Shown here in pieces: positions 41,133-48,566 of a stretch of 64,000 bases of DNA (position 1 is its first letter; each line of letters begins with the position of its first letter). This DNA comes from Fimbriimonas planktonicus (GTDB taxonomy: Bacteria > Armatimonadota > Fimbriimonadia > Fimbriimonadales > Fimbriimonadaceae). The notes under the pieces are model-generated. The model was not told where the DNA came from. It did no database searches and worked only from the letters and a program-made list of their open reading frames with translations. The position numbers and the translations under genes were made by a program. The DNA is taken from positions 2,480,001 to 2,544,000 of the forward strand of contig OZ248539.1 in the NCBI GenBank assembly GCA_965234685.1, given 5' to 3'.

Positions 41133-41684
41133 ATGCAGTCAACCACCCTTCTTCAACCACTCACCCTTGAAACCGCTCCCGAGAAGAGCCTTGATTCCCT
41201 CAAAGCAGTCAAAGGCGGCCTCGGCTTCATTCCAAACCTTTTTGCTACTTTCGCAAACTCGCCGTCGGTCATCACGGGCTACTTGGCTCTCGACGAAGCC
41301 TACAATCAGTCGGGCTTCTCACCGGTCGAGCGACAGGTCATCCTGCTTGCGGTGAGCCTCGAGAACGAGTGCGGTTATTGCACCGCAGCGCACAGCACGA
41401 TTCTCAAGAGCATGATGAAGGTCGACCCGGCAATCGTGAACGCAGTCCGCGCTGGCGAAGCGGTTCCAAACGAAAAGCATCAGGCCCTAATCACCACGGT
41501 CCGAGAAATCGTCCGAGAACGCGGCTACCTCTCGACCGAAACGCGCGACGCATTCCTCGCTGCCGGCTACACGCCCGCAAACCTAATGGAAATCCTCCTC
41601 GGCGTCGCCCTGAAGACGATCAGCAACTACCTAGACCACATCAGCCCCGCCACCCTCGACGAAGCCTTCCAGCCGGAAGCGTAA
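41133..41684 (+). CDS. Carboxymuconolactone decarboxylase/AhpD-like protein
   Basis: A 183-residue helical protein. The redox motif ECGYCTAAHS (CxxC plus His) is at about residues 82-91, as in AhpD-like peroxidase-type proteins. The N-terminal AVKGGLGFIPNLFATFANSP is typical of the family. It likely reduces peroxides or acts as an alkylhydroperoxidase partner in the cytoplasm. GAGGAAAA lies upstream of the ATG, and a palindromic operator suggests inducible control. It stands alone. Confidence 0.87.
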   Translation: MQSTTLLQPLTLETAPEKSLDSLKAVKGGLGFIPNLFATFANSPSVITGYLALDEAYNQSGFSPVERQVILLAVSLENECGYCTAAHSTILKSMMKVDPAIVNAVRAGEAVPNEKHQALITTVREIVRERGYLSTETRDAFLAAGYTPANLMEILLGVALKTISNYLDHISPATLDEAFQPEA

Positions 41685-41747
41685 GGTCCTTGTGAGACGA
41701 GAGTTTCTCCGGGTTCCAGTTCTCTACCGCCTGCGGCCAGAAGACTT

Positions 41748-41827
41748 CGACCCCTCCCGGGGTCGGAGCAACGGCCGCGCTTCCAGGCATTTTTAACGCC
41801 TGGCTACCATCTTAATCCCTCCGGGAT
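41748..41827 (+). repeat. REP copy 1: 80-bp three-hairpin element
   Basis: Order of hairpins: (a) CGACCCC-N4-GGGGTCG, (b) CCAGGCATT-TTT-AACGCCTGG with one mismatched pair (G-U on the other strand), (c) ATCCC-TCC-GGGAT. Between b and c lies CTACCATCTT, conserved in all copies. Confidence 0.88.
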
Positions 41828-42063
41828 AGGAACCGCAGCGGTTTACGGACACTTCCGGTGTCTACCCGTGCAATCCAAACGGACATTTCTTGTCAAGTCA
41901 AAATGAAGTGATCCGCCTGGAAAGATTTACTAAAAGTCTGCTCAGCTCCGTGAATCTGGCGGAAAGCCACTAAAGTCAGCAGAAACTCTCGTTCATGGAT
42001 TCTGCGGAACACATCGCCCAATCCTGACTGCGTATATCCTCGCATGATGCAGATCGTGAGTAG

Positions 42064-42144
42064 GATCCCGGAGGGATCAAGAAGGTAGCCAGGCAGTGAA
42101 ACTGCCTGGGAAGCCTCGCTTTACACCCGACCCCGGAGGGGTCG
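42064..42144 (-). repeat. REP copy 2 (inverted)
   Basis: Same element reversed: GATCCC-GGA-GGGATC, then CCAGGCAGT-GAA-ACTGCCTGG, then CGACCCC-GGA-GGGGTCG. In the central hairpin one base pair is changed on both sides relative to copy 4 (T-A to G-C), a compensatory change. Confidence 0.88.
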
Positions 42145-42211
42145 AAGACTTGATCGCGACGTTTTGCAAACCACAAACTAACTATTCGCTCTCATCGTCC
42201 ACATTTGGTCA

Positions 42212-42652
42212 TCATTCGAACTCGCTCGGATAAAACGAGACTCCAGCCAGCCGATAAACCTGCTCCATCTCCTCTAGAAACGACTTGCTTTTGTGATGCT
42301 CGGCTTGGTGGCTCACGTATTGCATCATCATCGGAACCTCGTGGTTACTCACGGCAAAGGCTCCGTAACCTTCTTGCCACGCAAAGCCTCTACATCTTGC
42401 ATTCATCCAAATCGAAGAGACCTTCTTCGTTTCCCGCATCACGTCCGACAGCCGATGGACGGGCTTCGTGCCGACGAGGATGTGAACATGATCTGCGACG
42501 CCGCCGACCGCAACAGGCTTGCAGTCAAGCTCCCGAAGAATCCCCCCAATGTACGCGTGGGCATCATCGATGAGGTCGGTAGTCAGAAGCGGTGCACGTT
42601 CTTTCGTTGAAAAGATAACATGAACATGCAGGCTTGAATGGGTCGTTGGCAT
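42212..42652 (-). mobile_element. REP-associated tyrosine transposase (RAYT, Y1 HUH family)
   Basis: A 146-residue protein of the IS200/RAYT transposase superfamily. The HUH motif is in GGVADHVHILVGTK (His-Val-His), and the catalytic Tyr is in MMMQYVSHQAEHHK. LHVHVIFSTKERAPLL at the N-terminus is also characteristic. AAGGA lies 9 nt before the ATG chosen. It is centred between two inverted pairs of REP elements, the hallmark arrangement for RAYTs, which cut single-stranded DNA near REP hairpins and are usually host-domesticated single-copy genes rather than active IS transposases. Confidence 0.92.
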
Positions 42653-42769
42653 GGAGATTTCCTTTTTCCAAGTATGGAAAATTCCGTGGGCATTCCTCAC
42701 CATGAGCGCCGAACTACAGTCCCAAGGATTCGAAAGACCCGCTAAACCGTTCCGACGGCACTTAGTCTT

Positions 42770-42849
42770 CGACCCCTACCGGGGTCGCATCGTTTGGGCT
42801 CTTCCAGGCATTTTCAATGCCTGGCTACCATCTTTAATCCCTTCGGGAT
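42770..42849 (+). repeat. REP copy 3
   Basis: CGACCCC-TACC-GGGGTCG, CCAGGCATT-TTC-AATGCCTGG and ATCCC-TTC-GGGAT in the same order and spacing as copy 1. All three stems are perfect. Confidence 0.88.
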
Positions 42850-42903
42850 ACTCGAAATTGGGTCGAGGTCGACGAGGATGCGACCCGGAAAATTCGTAGT
42901 TCG

Positions 42904-42962
42904 GACTAATAATCTGCGAACTGGCGACTCAAATGTGAGATCAGAAGAACTGATTATTAGTC
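42904..42962. repeat. Perfect 11-bp inverted repeat between REP copies 3 and 4
   Basis: GACTAATAATC (42904-42914) and its exact complement (42952-42962) enclose 37 nt. It is AT-rich, unlike the REP hairpins. It might be a long hairpin in the element or an unrelated cruciform; no second copy is seen. Confidence 0.6.
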
Positions 42963-42982
42963 AAGGATCAAAAACTTTTCCC

Positions 42983-43062
42983 GATCCCGGAGGGATCAAG
43001 AAGGTAGCCAGGCATTGAAAATGCCTGGGAGGCTCGCATCGGAACCGACCCCGGAGAGGTCG
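42983..43062 (-). repeat. REP copy 4 (inverted)
   Basis: GATCCC-GGA-GGGATC, CCAGGCATT-GAA-AATGCCTGG and CGACCCC-GGA-GAGGTCG; the last stem has one mismatch. It is 123 bp before the rplA start and could influence rplA transcripts. Confidence 0.87.
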
Positions 43063-43185
43063 GAGACTATCCATTTTCGGAAGGAGTGCCGCCCAGAGAA
43101 CCTCGATCACCCCGCAAGAAGGTATCATCTTAGGTTCGGAGGTCGGGAGTCTTGCCAAACGCAGGACGTTGGAACCGATTTTAGA

Positions 43186-43914
43186 ATGCCTAAAGCAAAG
43201 CAGAACATTCGCACAAACCCTCATTCGCCTCGTTACCTCGCGGTCGCCGAAAAGGTCGACAAAGACACGCAGCTCGATTTCACCGCTGCCCTTGGACTGG
43301 TAAAGCAGACCGCTACCGCTAAGTTCGTCGAAACGATCGACATCAGCGTTGTTCTCGGAATTGACCCGAAGAAGAGCGACCAGAACGTGCGCGGTATCAC
43401 CAACTTGCCACACGGAACCGGAAAGGTCCGAAAGGTTGCCGTCCTCGCCAAGGGAGACCTCGCCAAGGCTGCTGAAGACGCCGGCGCCGACACCGTTGGA
43501 GACGAAGACCTGATCGCTAAGATCCAGGGCGGATTCCGCGACTTTGATGTCCTTCTCGCTACGGAAGAAATGGCTCCACAGATCGGTAAGGTCGGACGAA
43601 TCCTCGGCCCCCGAACGCCGAACAAGCGAAACGGAACGGTTACGAACAACATCGCCGCCGCCGTTCGCGAAATCAAAGCCGCTACCCGTGTCGAGTACCG
43701 AGCCGACAAAGCCGGTGTCGTCCACATGGCCATCGGAAAGGTGAACTTCACCGACGAGCAGCTTCTTGAGAACTTCAAGGCCGCCCTCGGTGCGCTCATC
43801 AAGGCCAAGCCTTCATCCGCGAAAGGTCGCTACATCCGAACGCTCACCATGAGCAGCACGATGGGTCCAGGCGTCCCAATGGACCCAACCCTCGCCGGCA
43901 AGCTCGCCGCCTAG
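43186..43914 (+). CDS. rplA: Ribosomal protein L1
   Basis: A 242-residue L1. FVETIDISVVLGIDPKKSDQ, the signature IGKVGRILGPRTPNKRNGTV, and the C-terminal TLTMSSTMGPGVPMDP identify it. Start chosen at MPKAKQNIRTN; the frame is open upstream into REP copy 4 but that part is repeat sequence. It is separated from rplK, rplJ and rplL, its usual partners, and is transcribed alone. Confidence 0.97.
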   Translation: MPKAKQNIRTNPHSPRYLAVAEKVDKDTQLDFTAALGLVKQTATAKFVETIDISVVLGIDPKKSDQNVRGITNLPHGTGKVRKVAVLAKGDLAKAAEDAGADTVGDEDLIAKIQGGFRDFDVLLATEEMAPQIGKVGRILGPRTPNKRNGTVTNNIAAAVREIKAATRVEYRADKAGVVHMAIGKVNFTDEQLLENFKAALGALIKAKPSSAKGRYIRTLTMSSTMGPGVPMDPTLAGKLAA

Positions 43915-43924
43915 TTCGAAATCC

Positions 43925-43961
43925 AAAAGCCCAGCAAGGATCATCCTTGCCGGGCTTTTTT
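43925..43961 (+). terminator. Bidirectional terminator after rplA
   Basis: AAAAGCCC-x-GCAAGG pairs with CCTTGC-x-GGGCTTTTTT over a 5-nt loop, with A/T runs on both sides. It can end rplA rightward and the VOC gene leftward. Confidence 0.92.
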
Positions 43962-43965
43962 GCGC

Positions 43966-44358
43966 CTACTCGGTTGGCAATGGCGCGAACAGATCGACGA
44001 TGTTCCCGTCTGGATCCAAAACCTGCGCGTACCGCTGACCCCAAAACGCGTCCCAAGGTTGCTTGTGCTCTTCAAAGCCCGCCGCGATCACGCTCGCAAA
44101 CCGCGCATCGACATCCGCAACCGAATCGCACAAGAACGCCAGCCCCATTCGGTATCCGGTTGGCGCCGTCCAATCTGGATCAATCTGCTTGACCATGTCA
44201 ATGTGGTTCCAACTCAGCCGAACTCCGCCGTCTAAGGTCACTTCGTGGTACGGACTGCCATCGCCGTCCGGAATCTCCAATCCCAACGCTCGGTAAAAAG
44301 CAACGGATCGCTCGATGTCATGAACGACGATCCCAATCATGTCAAGTCTTATAGACAT
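43966..44358 (-). CDS. VOC-superfamily (glyoxalase/bleomycin-resistance-like) protein
   Basis: A 130-residue protein with two beta-alpha-beta-beta-beta modules. Module 1 has MIGIVVHDIERSVAFYRALG, module 2 SVADVDARFASVIAAGFEE. The end AQVLDPDGNIVDLFAPLP provides a Glu-equivalent position occupied by Asp. Possible metal ligands are His in EVTLDGGVRLSWNHIDM and the C-terminal Asp. Function among glyoxalases, dioxygenases and binding proteins is open. Its start is the ATG placed 6 nt after TATAGT. Confidence 0.85.
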   Translation of the reverse strand: MSIRLDMIGIVVHDIERSVAFYRALGLEIPDGDGSPYHEVTLDGGVRLSWNHIDMVKQIDPDWTAPTGYRMGLAFLCDSVADVDARFASVIAAGFEEHKQPWDAFWGQRYAQVLDPDGNIVDLFAPLPTE

Positions 44359-44364
44359 GCGTCT

Positions 44365-44393
44365 ACTATAACCGATCCAAATCAAGAAGGCAA
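44365..44393 (-). promoter_or_regulatory. Leaderless promoter of the VOC gene
   Basis: On the minus strand TTGCCT-N17-TATAGT, with 6 nt between the -10 box and the ATG. Transcription should start at the ATG itself. Confidence 0.7.
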
Positions 44394-44394
44394 G

Positions 44395-45258
44395 TTACTG
44401 CGCCGCGCGGGTTACTAATCTTCGAACATCTTCCCAAGCGCCTTGTAGGTCGCTGACAAGCGGCGATTGTGCTCGTGCGATGGTGACCTGATCGAGGTCC
44501 AGATCCGCGATCAAAAGGTGCGGATCGGCCACCGGCGCAGCACCAATGGTTTCGCCAAATGGACCGATGACCATCGATCCCCCGATGAATCCTTTCCCGC
44601 CCTCGAACCCGACAAGCTGGGCGCTGACCACGTAAACCGAATGCTCTTCGGCAACACCGCGGAAGAGTCGTTCATATCGCTCGTGGTTCTCAATTCGCTC
44701 GCCCCGGAAGCCCCGAGCAGGACTTGCCGCGGGGACCAAAATCACCTGGGCCCCATTCACTGCGCAAAGCGTCGGCATGATCGAATGCCAAATGTCCTCA
44801 CAAATGAGGATCGCCATTTTGCCAAATCGTGTTTCAAAAACCGACAAGTCTCGGCCTCGCGAGACGAAGCGTTCCTCGTCAAAAACCCCGTAGGTTGGCA
44901 AAAAGAACTTTCGGTAAACCGCCACGGGGCGGGTTCCGTAGTTGGTCATCTCAAGGTAGCAGGCGCTGTTGTAGAGAATCCCTTCCGCGGCCTCATAGAA
45001 GCCGAGAGCAACGTCGATTTGCCGGGTCAGCTTGCCTTGCAGCCTTTCTCGTAGCCCTCGAGCCAGGGCCTCAGCGGAGAGGGACGCCTCGATGACGCCA
45101 CCCTCAAGGAAGTATCCGCTCGTGGCCGTTTCTGGGAACAGCACCAGGTCAACGTTTTCGTCCTGGCATTGGAGAATGATCTCGGAGATCGTATCGAGGT
45201 TCGCCGAAACCTCCGCCTTTTTGGGTGCAAACTGCGCACACGCCACCTGAAAACGCAT
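44395..45258 (-). CDS. Carbon-nitrogen hydrolase (nitrilase superfamily)
   Basis: A 287-residue amidase-fold enzyme. The catalytic triad is visible: Glu in LVLFPETATSGYFLEGG, Lys in YRKFFLPTYGVFDEERF and Cys in MAILICEDIWHSIMP. The spacing is that of amidases related to glutaminase domains of NAD synthetases and to N-carbamoyl amidases. It would hydrolyse a small amide to acid and ammonia. TAAACT lies 6 nt before the ATG (leaderless). Confidence 0.88.
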   Translation of the reverse strand: MRFQVACAQFAPKKAEVSANLDTISEIILQCQDENVDLVLFPETATSGYFLEGGVIEASLSAEALARGLRERLQGKLTRQIDVALGFYEAAEGILYNSACYLEMTNYGTRPVAVYRKFFLPTYGVFDEERFVSRGRDLSVFETRFGKMAILICEDIWHSIMPTLCAVNGAQVILVPAASPARGFRGERIENHERYERLFRGVAEEHSVYVVSAQLVGFEGGKGFIGGSMVIGPFGETIGAAPVADPHLLIADLDLDQVTIARAQSPLVSDLQGAWEDVRRLVTRAAQ

Positions 45259-45290
45259 GAATTCAGTTTAGTTCAGAGCTAGAATTCGGT

Positions 45291-45917
45291 GTGGCGCACG
45301 TGGACGACTTTTCCCGGAAGGAATTGAATCGGCTGATCGAGCCGACCGCCGAGGATTTACAAGCCGGCCCCAGCTCCGCCATCCAAACTGCGGTGCTGCT
45401 TGGGCATGACTACGATCGCTGCGTCGCTTTGGAGCGTGAGTTTGATTCCGAGGAAATGCAAAAACTCCTGGCTGCTCGATTCCGAGAAGAGCGCCAGTCG
45501 CTCAAACTCGCAGCTTTCGTCATGACCGGAATTTTGCTAACCGCAGCGGGGATTTCCTGGGCTATCCGCAAAGAATTCACGCTTTTGGAGTTCTTTCTTA
45601 TTGCCGCAGCGTTAGGCGTCTGGCCAATGCTAAACAAGGAATTTCATGCCGATTCAAAGTTCGAAAGCTGGAAGCTGCCCGACTTCCGACTTTGGCTCGT
45701 TGCGGACATTTTTCAAACGGATGCTTTATTCAGCGACTGGTTCGCACGTAACAGAGGAAATCTTCGAGCCGACCCTTGCGCTGAAATCAGCGAGACTACG
45801 GGTCTGCCTAGAATCACGGTTCAAACGCTTTACGCCCAGTTTCGCATGCGCCATCCTGACGAAATTGGGCAGTGGATTCGCTCTGGGCTTCGCAGCCGAA
45901 GCCCAGAAAAGCACTAG
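45291..45917 (+). CDS. Two-helix membrane protein, tandem paralogue 1
   Basis: A 208-residue protein, GTG start. An N-terminal helical cytoplasmic region opens VAHVDDFSRKELNRLIE. Two adjacent membrane helices follow at about 80-112 (LKLAAFVMTGILLTAAGISW and LLEFFLIAAALGVWPML). The C-terminal region contains ISETTGLPRITVQTLYAQFR, which may fold as a small helical unit. No known family. TAGAAT lies 5 nt before the GTG. A diverged copy follows at 46030. Confidence 0.7.
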   Translation: MAHVDDFSRKELNRLIEPTAEDLQAGPSSAIQTAVLLGHDYDRCVALEREFDSEEMQKLLAARFREERQSLKLAAFVMTGILLTAAGISWAIRKEFTLLEFFLIAAALGVWPMLNKEFHADSKFESWKLPDFRLWLVADIFQTDALFSDWFARNRGNLRADPCAEISETTGLPRITVQTLYAQFRMRHPDEIGQWIRSGLRSRSPEKH

Positions 45918-46029
45918 TCTGACGACGGACAGGTCCATGATCCTGTCGTGGTTCGCCGAAAGAGCCGTCTTTAGCGCACACGACTTTAAAAGGCATGTAA
46001 TCGTGCAAATTTCAGGGCTAGAATTCGAT

Positions 46030-46653
46030 GTGCCGCATGTGGACGATTTTCCCCGGAAGGAACGGAATCGGCTAATCGAATCGGGCTGGCGCGAGCCAGA
46101 GTCTGATCCTAACAAAATGGCAAAAATTGCCATCGAACTCGGACTCAGTCAGCGGCAATCGGATGATGTGATCCGGCAGTACGAAACACCGAACATCCAG
46201 GCGATTTTAACCAGCAGTTTTGAGAGCAGTTTAAAAGTGGGAAGAAAGATCTGCCTGATCAGCGGAAGCATCCTCTTAATTGTCTATCAGTTCGTGCGGC
46301 TCAGCCCAAACCTGCCTGACTTTGTACAACCGGTGATCTTCGGCCCCAGCGGTTTGCTACTCTGGTACGGAGTCACGAGCATGTTCGGCATGCAAAGGGG
46401 TCTTCAGGTTTGGAAGAAGCGCAAGTTAAGACTAATGTTTCTCGAAGCTCTTTTTCAAACGAATGCCGAATTCGCTGCGTGGTCTCGGGAAAATCCTGGC
46501 CAGCCGCATGCCAAAAAGATTAGAGAGCTTCGCCGGTCCACGGGCCTTCCACTGGCGACCCTCGGCGAACTTAGTTCTCTGTACGACTTGTTTAGTCGGA
46601 CATCAGACACCGGTAGTGTTGGGCTCCCCGGAGGGAGCCCACAAGTGCCCTAG
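46030..46653 (+). CDS. Two-helix membrane protein, tandem paralogue 2
   Basis: A 207-residue protein paralogous to the preceding gene. It opens VPHVDDFPRKERNRLIES, has two membrane helices (KICLISGSILLIVYQFVRL and PVIFGPSGLLLWYGV) and a matching C-terminal motif RELRRSTGLPLATLGELSSL. The GTG start is preceded by the same TCAG-x-GCTAGAATTCG-x-T sequence as paralogue 1. The open frame extends far upstream but there it runs antisense-like through paralogue 1. The last codons lie in a GGGCTCCC hairpin that overlaps the convergent gene's stop. Confidence 0.7.
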   Translation: MPHVDDFPRKERNRLIESGWREPESDPNKMAKIAIELGLSQRQSDDVIRQYETPNIQAILTSSFESSLKVGRKICLISGSILLIVYQFVRLSPNLPDFVQPVIFGPSGLLLWYGVTSMFGMQRGLQVWKKRKLRLMFLEALFQTNAEFAAWSRENPGQPHAKKIRELRRSTGLPLATLGELSSLYDLFSRTSDTGSVGLPGGSPQVP

Positions 46654-47525
46654 CCCACGATCGGGCGAAGAACCCGGAACGCCCACTCCGCAAGAGTCGT
46701 TCGTCCGGCCGTAAACGGATTCCGGGGGTCCGGAATCGACGGTGCGCCGCGCATCGCGCGGAACATCTGCACGTAAGGCTCGGCCACCGCTTCGCTGCCA
46801 CCCGTCGCCATGAAGCCCGCCTTCGTATCTTCGTCGGAAGCTTCAACGAACTCAACCGGCTTCCCAATCCCTTCCGAGATCGCCGCCGTCGCCTGAAGGA
46901 ACGAAAGCCGCTCCGGCCCGTGAATCAACTGCGTCTCCGTCCCGGTCCAATTCCGCGCCAGCAATCGAAGCACTGCAACTTCTGCGATGTCCGAAGTCGC
47001 GACAAAGTTCGTAACCGTTTCACCCGGCACGGCCTGGAAGATGTGGCCACTCCGAATCGGCTCGACTTGCCAAAGGAAGTTCTCATAGAAGAATCCAGGG
47101 CGAAGGTGAAGCACGTTTCCGCCCAAAGTGTTGAGGGTCAGCTCCGAAGCCGCAACCGCATCGATAAGCCCCAGGCCGTGACGGAACTGGGCACCGTCCG
47201 AACTCAGGTGCACAATGTGCGGCGCCGACGTCCGCTTCGCCGCGTCAACGAGCGTCTGGGCGAACCGCGCATAGTCGGCAAATGGGTCTTGCGATCCGTA
47301 GTTCGGCGGCGTCAACCAGAAGATAGCGGAAGCTCCCTCAATCGCCCGAGACACAACTTCCACGTCATCCGAAGCACCTTGAAAGACTTGGACGTACGGC
47401 AAAACGTCGGCCGCGAGGCGGGAAGGATCGCGAACGATGACCGATGGGCGCTCGCCCGCGCGGATCAAACCGCGAACAACTTGACTGCCAATTTTGCCGG
47501 TTGGGGTGGTGACAACAATACTCAT
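46650..47525 (-). CDS. NmrA-like NAD(P)-binding protein
   Basis: A 291-residue Rossmann protein of the atypical short-chain-dehydrogenase group. The dinucleotide loop is VVTTPTGKIGSQVVRGLIRAG (T-x-x-T-G-x-x-G), followed by VIVRDPSRLAADVLPYVQVF, and the catalytic Tyr/Lys pair is not evident. Similar proteins are NADPH sensors or quinone reductases. It faces an AraC-type regulator with shared promoter DNA, so it is probably that regulator's target. Confidence 0.85.
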   Translation of the reverse strand: MSIVVTTPTGKIGSQVVRGLIRAGERPSVIVRDPSRLAADVLPYVQVFQGASDDVEVVSRAIEGASAIFWLTPPNYGSQDPFADYARFAQTLVDAAKRTSAPHIVHLSSDGAQFRHGLGLIDAVAASELTLNTLGGNVLHLRPGFFYENFLWQVEPIRSGHIFQAVPGETVTNFVATSDIAEVAVLRLLARNWTGTETQLIHGPERLSFLQATAAISEGIGKPVEFVEASDEDTKAGFMATGGSEAVAEPYVQMFRAMRGAPSIPDPRNPFTAGRTTLAEWAFRVLRPIVG

Positions 47526-47538
47526 CTCAAGTATTATC
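47509..47538. promoter_or_regulatory. Overlapping divergent promoters of the NmrA and AraC genes
   Basis: A single AT segment supplies both -10 boxes: TATTAT (47532-47537) rightward, with GTGACA 17 bp upstream as -35, and GATAAT (47538-47533) leftward. Start codons are 8 and 7 nt away, so both mRNAs would be leaderless and RNA polymerase could occupy only one at a time. Confidence 0.55.
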
Positions 47539-47545
47539 AACCCAC

Positions 47546-48520
47546 ATGACCGGACGATCTACGTCAGATAAACCGAACAACATGGCCGATCATCCGGACT
47601 TGTTTCTGCTCGACCACCTCATGACCTCGCTGAAAATTGACAGCGAAGTCGTCGGTCGCGTCATCACTTCGGAACCGCTCGGCATCGCCTTCGACCCCAT
47701 AGTTGACCGGGCGAAGATCATGTTCGTCTTTCAGGGCTCCGTCCTGCTGGAAGCTACCGGAAGGTTCCACGTTCTCGAAGAAGGCGACTTCGCTCTTTGT
47801 CTTGCGCCCATCTTCACCTCCGTAAGAACGAAGCCGGGAATCGACGCCATCCCTTTCTCCGAATTACTCGCCAAAAGCAACCAACTGTGCCGTTCGGGCC
47901 TCGTGTATCAAGTGGGCAACGCCGTGCCAACTCACCAGTATTTGACCGGGCTGGTCCAGGTTCGGAACCTGCAGAGCCACCCGCTGATCCGCAGCTTGCC
48001 CGATGCCATCATCGTCCGCCGAGATTCCGGCGCTGAACCCATTCGCGAACTCCTGGCGCGAATCACGGAGGAGACCGAAAGCATCCGCCCGGGCAGCCGA
48101 CCGATCGTAAACCGCCTTCTCGATGCCGTCATCATGCACGCCATCCGCAGCTACGCCCTATCCGATGGCGGATGGGCTGGGTTCTTGGGCGATCCCGAAA
48201 TTGGTCGAGTGGTGGCAAGAATCCATGCCGACCCCGGCGCCGACTGGACGCTTGTGAACATGGCGAAGCTCGCGGGGCTTTCGCGGTCTACCTTTGCCGA
48301 TCGCTTCAAGAAAACCGTCGGCCAAGCGCCGATGAGCTACCTGACCAGTTGGCGGATGCACGTGGCCGTCCAGCGCCTACAAGTGCGTAACCTCACCGTG
48401 AGCGCCGTTGCCGCCGAGGTTGGCTACGAATCCGAGTCCGCGTTCTCGCGCGCCTTTCATCGGGAAGTCGGATATCGACCCGGACACGGGCGCCATTTAA
48501 GCCTATCCGAGACGCGTTAG
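47546..48520 (+). CDS. AraC-family transcriptional regulator (cupin N-terminus)
   Basis: A 324-residue regulator. The N-terminal half is a cupin_6-like sensor (IMFVFQGSVLLEATGRFHVL, LEEGDFALCLAP). The C-terminal half holds two helix-turn-helix motifs: MAKLAGLSRSTFADRFKKTV and VSAVAAEVGYESESAFSRAF, then GYRPGHGR. Such regulators often control a divergent oxidoreductase gene, here the NmrA-like one. The effector is unknown. Confidence 0.9.
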   Translation: MTGRSTSDKPNNMADHPDLFLLDHLMTSLKIDSEVVGRVITSEPLGIAFDPIVDRAKIMFVFQGSVLLEATGRFHVLEEGDFALCLAPIFTSVRTKPGIDAIPFSELLAKSNQLCRSGLVYQVGNAVPTHQYLTGLVQVRNLQSHPLIRSLPDAIIVRRDSGAEPIRELLARITEETESIRPGSRPIVNRLLDAVIMHAIRSYALSDGGWAGFLGDPEIGRVVARIHADPGADWTLVNMAKLAGLSRSTFADRFKKTVGQAPMSYLTSWRMHVAVQRLQVRNLTVSAVAAEVGYESESAFSRAFHREVGYRPGHGRHLSLSETR

Positions 48521-48531
48521 ACCCAAAAATC

Positions 48532-48560
48532 TTGGACTCGGAACCAGACCTTGCTAAAAT
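48532..48560 (+). promoter_or_regulatory. Leaderless promoter of the 2TM protein gene
   Basis: TTGGAC-N17-TAAAAT, with the GTG start 6 nt after the -10 box. This is one of the clearest examples of the leaderless arrangement in the window. Confidence 0.72.
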
Positions 48561-48566
48561 GTCTCC

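Larger units (their letters stand above)
41685..42211. other. Non-coding region left of the RAYT gene
   Basis: About 530 bp without a credible gene. It contains REP copies 1 (forward) and 2 (inverted), separated by 236 bp of sequence that shows no recognisable feature and no Shine-Dalgarno-preceded frame. Copy 2 ends 67 bp before the RAYT stop codon. Confidence 0.7.
42653..43185. other. Non-coding region right of the RAYT gene
   Basis: About 530 bp without a credible gene. It holds REP copies 3 and 4, a perfect 11-bp inverted repeat (GACTAATAATC) between them, and the upstream region of rplA. The last 120 bp have no clear promoter; TATCAT and TTGCCA are seen but not at convincing spacing. 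Confidence 0.7.

Noticed and set aside
41748..43062. Possible CRISPR array
   Set aside because: The four repeats are inverted relative to each other, irregularly spaced and made of hairpins around a RAYT; no spacers of constant length exist.
43015..43185. 57-residue extension of L1
   Set aside because: It translates REP copy 4 and intergenic DNA; L1 proteins begin at the MPKAKQ position.
45646..46029. Upstream extension of the second 2-helix membrane protein
   Set aside because: It overlaps paralogue 1 in another frame; the paralogues' shared N-terminus and upstream block fix the GTG at 46030.
46621..46640. GGGCTCCC hairpin as a terminator between convergent genes
   Set aside because: The stem is perfect but lies inside the coding end of one gene and has no T-run on either strand; termination there is not supported.
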